A stretch of DNA of 31,784 nt. It comes from Verrucomicrobiota bacterium. GTDB lineage: Bacteria > Verrucomicrobiota > Verrucomicrobiia > Limisphaerales > JAEYXS01. The notes below the pieces were generated by a model. That model did no database searches. It was not told the origin of the DNA and saw only the letters and a program-made list of their open reading frames with translations. The translations under genes and the position numbers were made by a program. Location: contig JAEYXS010000072.1 of assembly GCA_023431185.1 (NCBI GenBank), positions 1 to 31,784 of the forward strand, read 5' to 3'. Below are positions 31,749 to 31,784 of this stretch, piece after piece; within the stretch, counting starts at the first letter, position 1, and each line of letters opens with the position of its first letter.

Positions 31749-31784
31749 TTTAACCGCAGATGGACGCAGATAAACGCAGATGGG
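31749..31784 (+). repeat. Short-period repeat, three 10-bp units (family A, second copy)
   Basis: CGCAGATGGA (31755-31764), CGCAGATAAA (31765-31774), CGCAGATGGG (31775-31784), preceded by TTTAAC. Same family and orientation as 178-213. It may continue beyond the window. Confidence 0.8.

Larger units (their letters stand above)
30923..31784. other. Gene-free region with repeats, palindromes and a boxA-like site
   Basis: 862 bp with no convincing coding frame; the frames seen show no domain and overlap one another on both strands. Contents, left to right: heptamer repeat (30928-30955), three small palindromes (31007-31087), an AT-rich stretch (31096-31220) with TTGACG-like elements, a nested inverted repeat (31460-31518), a boxA-like site (31727-31738) and a 10-bp-period repeat (31755-31784). 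Confidence 0.6.

Noticed and set aside
31164..31773. Three overlapping open frames of about 100-118 codons on both strands
   Set aside because: They overlap each other and the palindromes, lack ribosome sites and show no protein-like pattern.

Overview
The window looks like chromosomal DNA from a Verrucomicrobiota bacterium or a close PVC relative. The pointers are a PVC-type cytochrome c/dehydrogenase giant protein, two DUF5069-type proteins, a bacterial tricorn protease, a GxxExxY protein and a high density of small dispersed repeats. Genes are mostly GC-rich, often lack a clear Shine-Dalgarno site, and sometimes start with GTG. No rRNA or tRNA gene, CRISPR array, transposase or prophage gene was found.

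Layout. 1-9000, plus strand: the tail of a UlaG-like metallo-beta-lactamase-fold hydrolase, a lipoprotein of unknown role, a repeat-littered gap, a very large secreted deacetylase/VCBS/dehydrogenase/HEAT/cytochrome c protein, and a membrane pseudokinase with a coiled coil and an FGE-sulfatase-like end. 9000-17800, minus strand: rlmD-type rRNA methylase, a TMEM260-like (GT117) membrane glycosyltransferase with TPRs, a GT4 glycosyltransferase, a WecA-type sugar-phosphate transferase, metG and a Sel1-repeat protein, ending at a strong terminator. The three glycan genes read as an envelope glycan or glycoprotein unit. 17900-19530, plus: two ABC-2 permeases with no ATPase nearby. 19567-20523, minus: an EamA-family exporter. 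20524-20945: a gap with a minus-strand terminator and a repeat element. 20946-22790: a sugar phosphate isomerase and a DUF5069-like gene converge on a roughly 500-bp unit that carries the GxxExxY gene between 29-bp inverted repeats. 22873-27625: tricorn protease, a second DUF5069 gene and a tail-anchored hypothetical protein. 27765-30922, plus: a PL14-like secreted polysaccharide lyase, an alpha-oxoamine-synthase-family PLP enzyme and phosphatidylserine decarboxylase. 30923-31784: no gene, but several palindromes, a boxA-like site and another short-period repeat.

Most notable: at least nine loci carry different small elements of the same design, three or four degenerate copies of a 7-, 9- or 10-bp unit. 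Several overlap stop codons of real genes, and one family forms the inverted termini of the GxxExxY unit. That unit has about 46 percent GC in sampled lines, against 62-68 percent in its neighbours. Together this suggests a small nuclease-bearing mobile unit linked to short-period repeats. That is an inference and needs genome-wide comparison. All calls come from reading the sequence; no database search was run.
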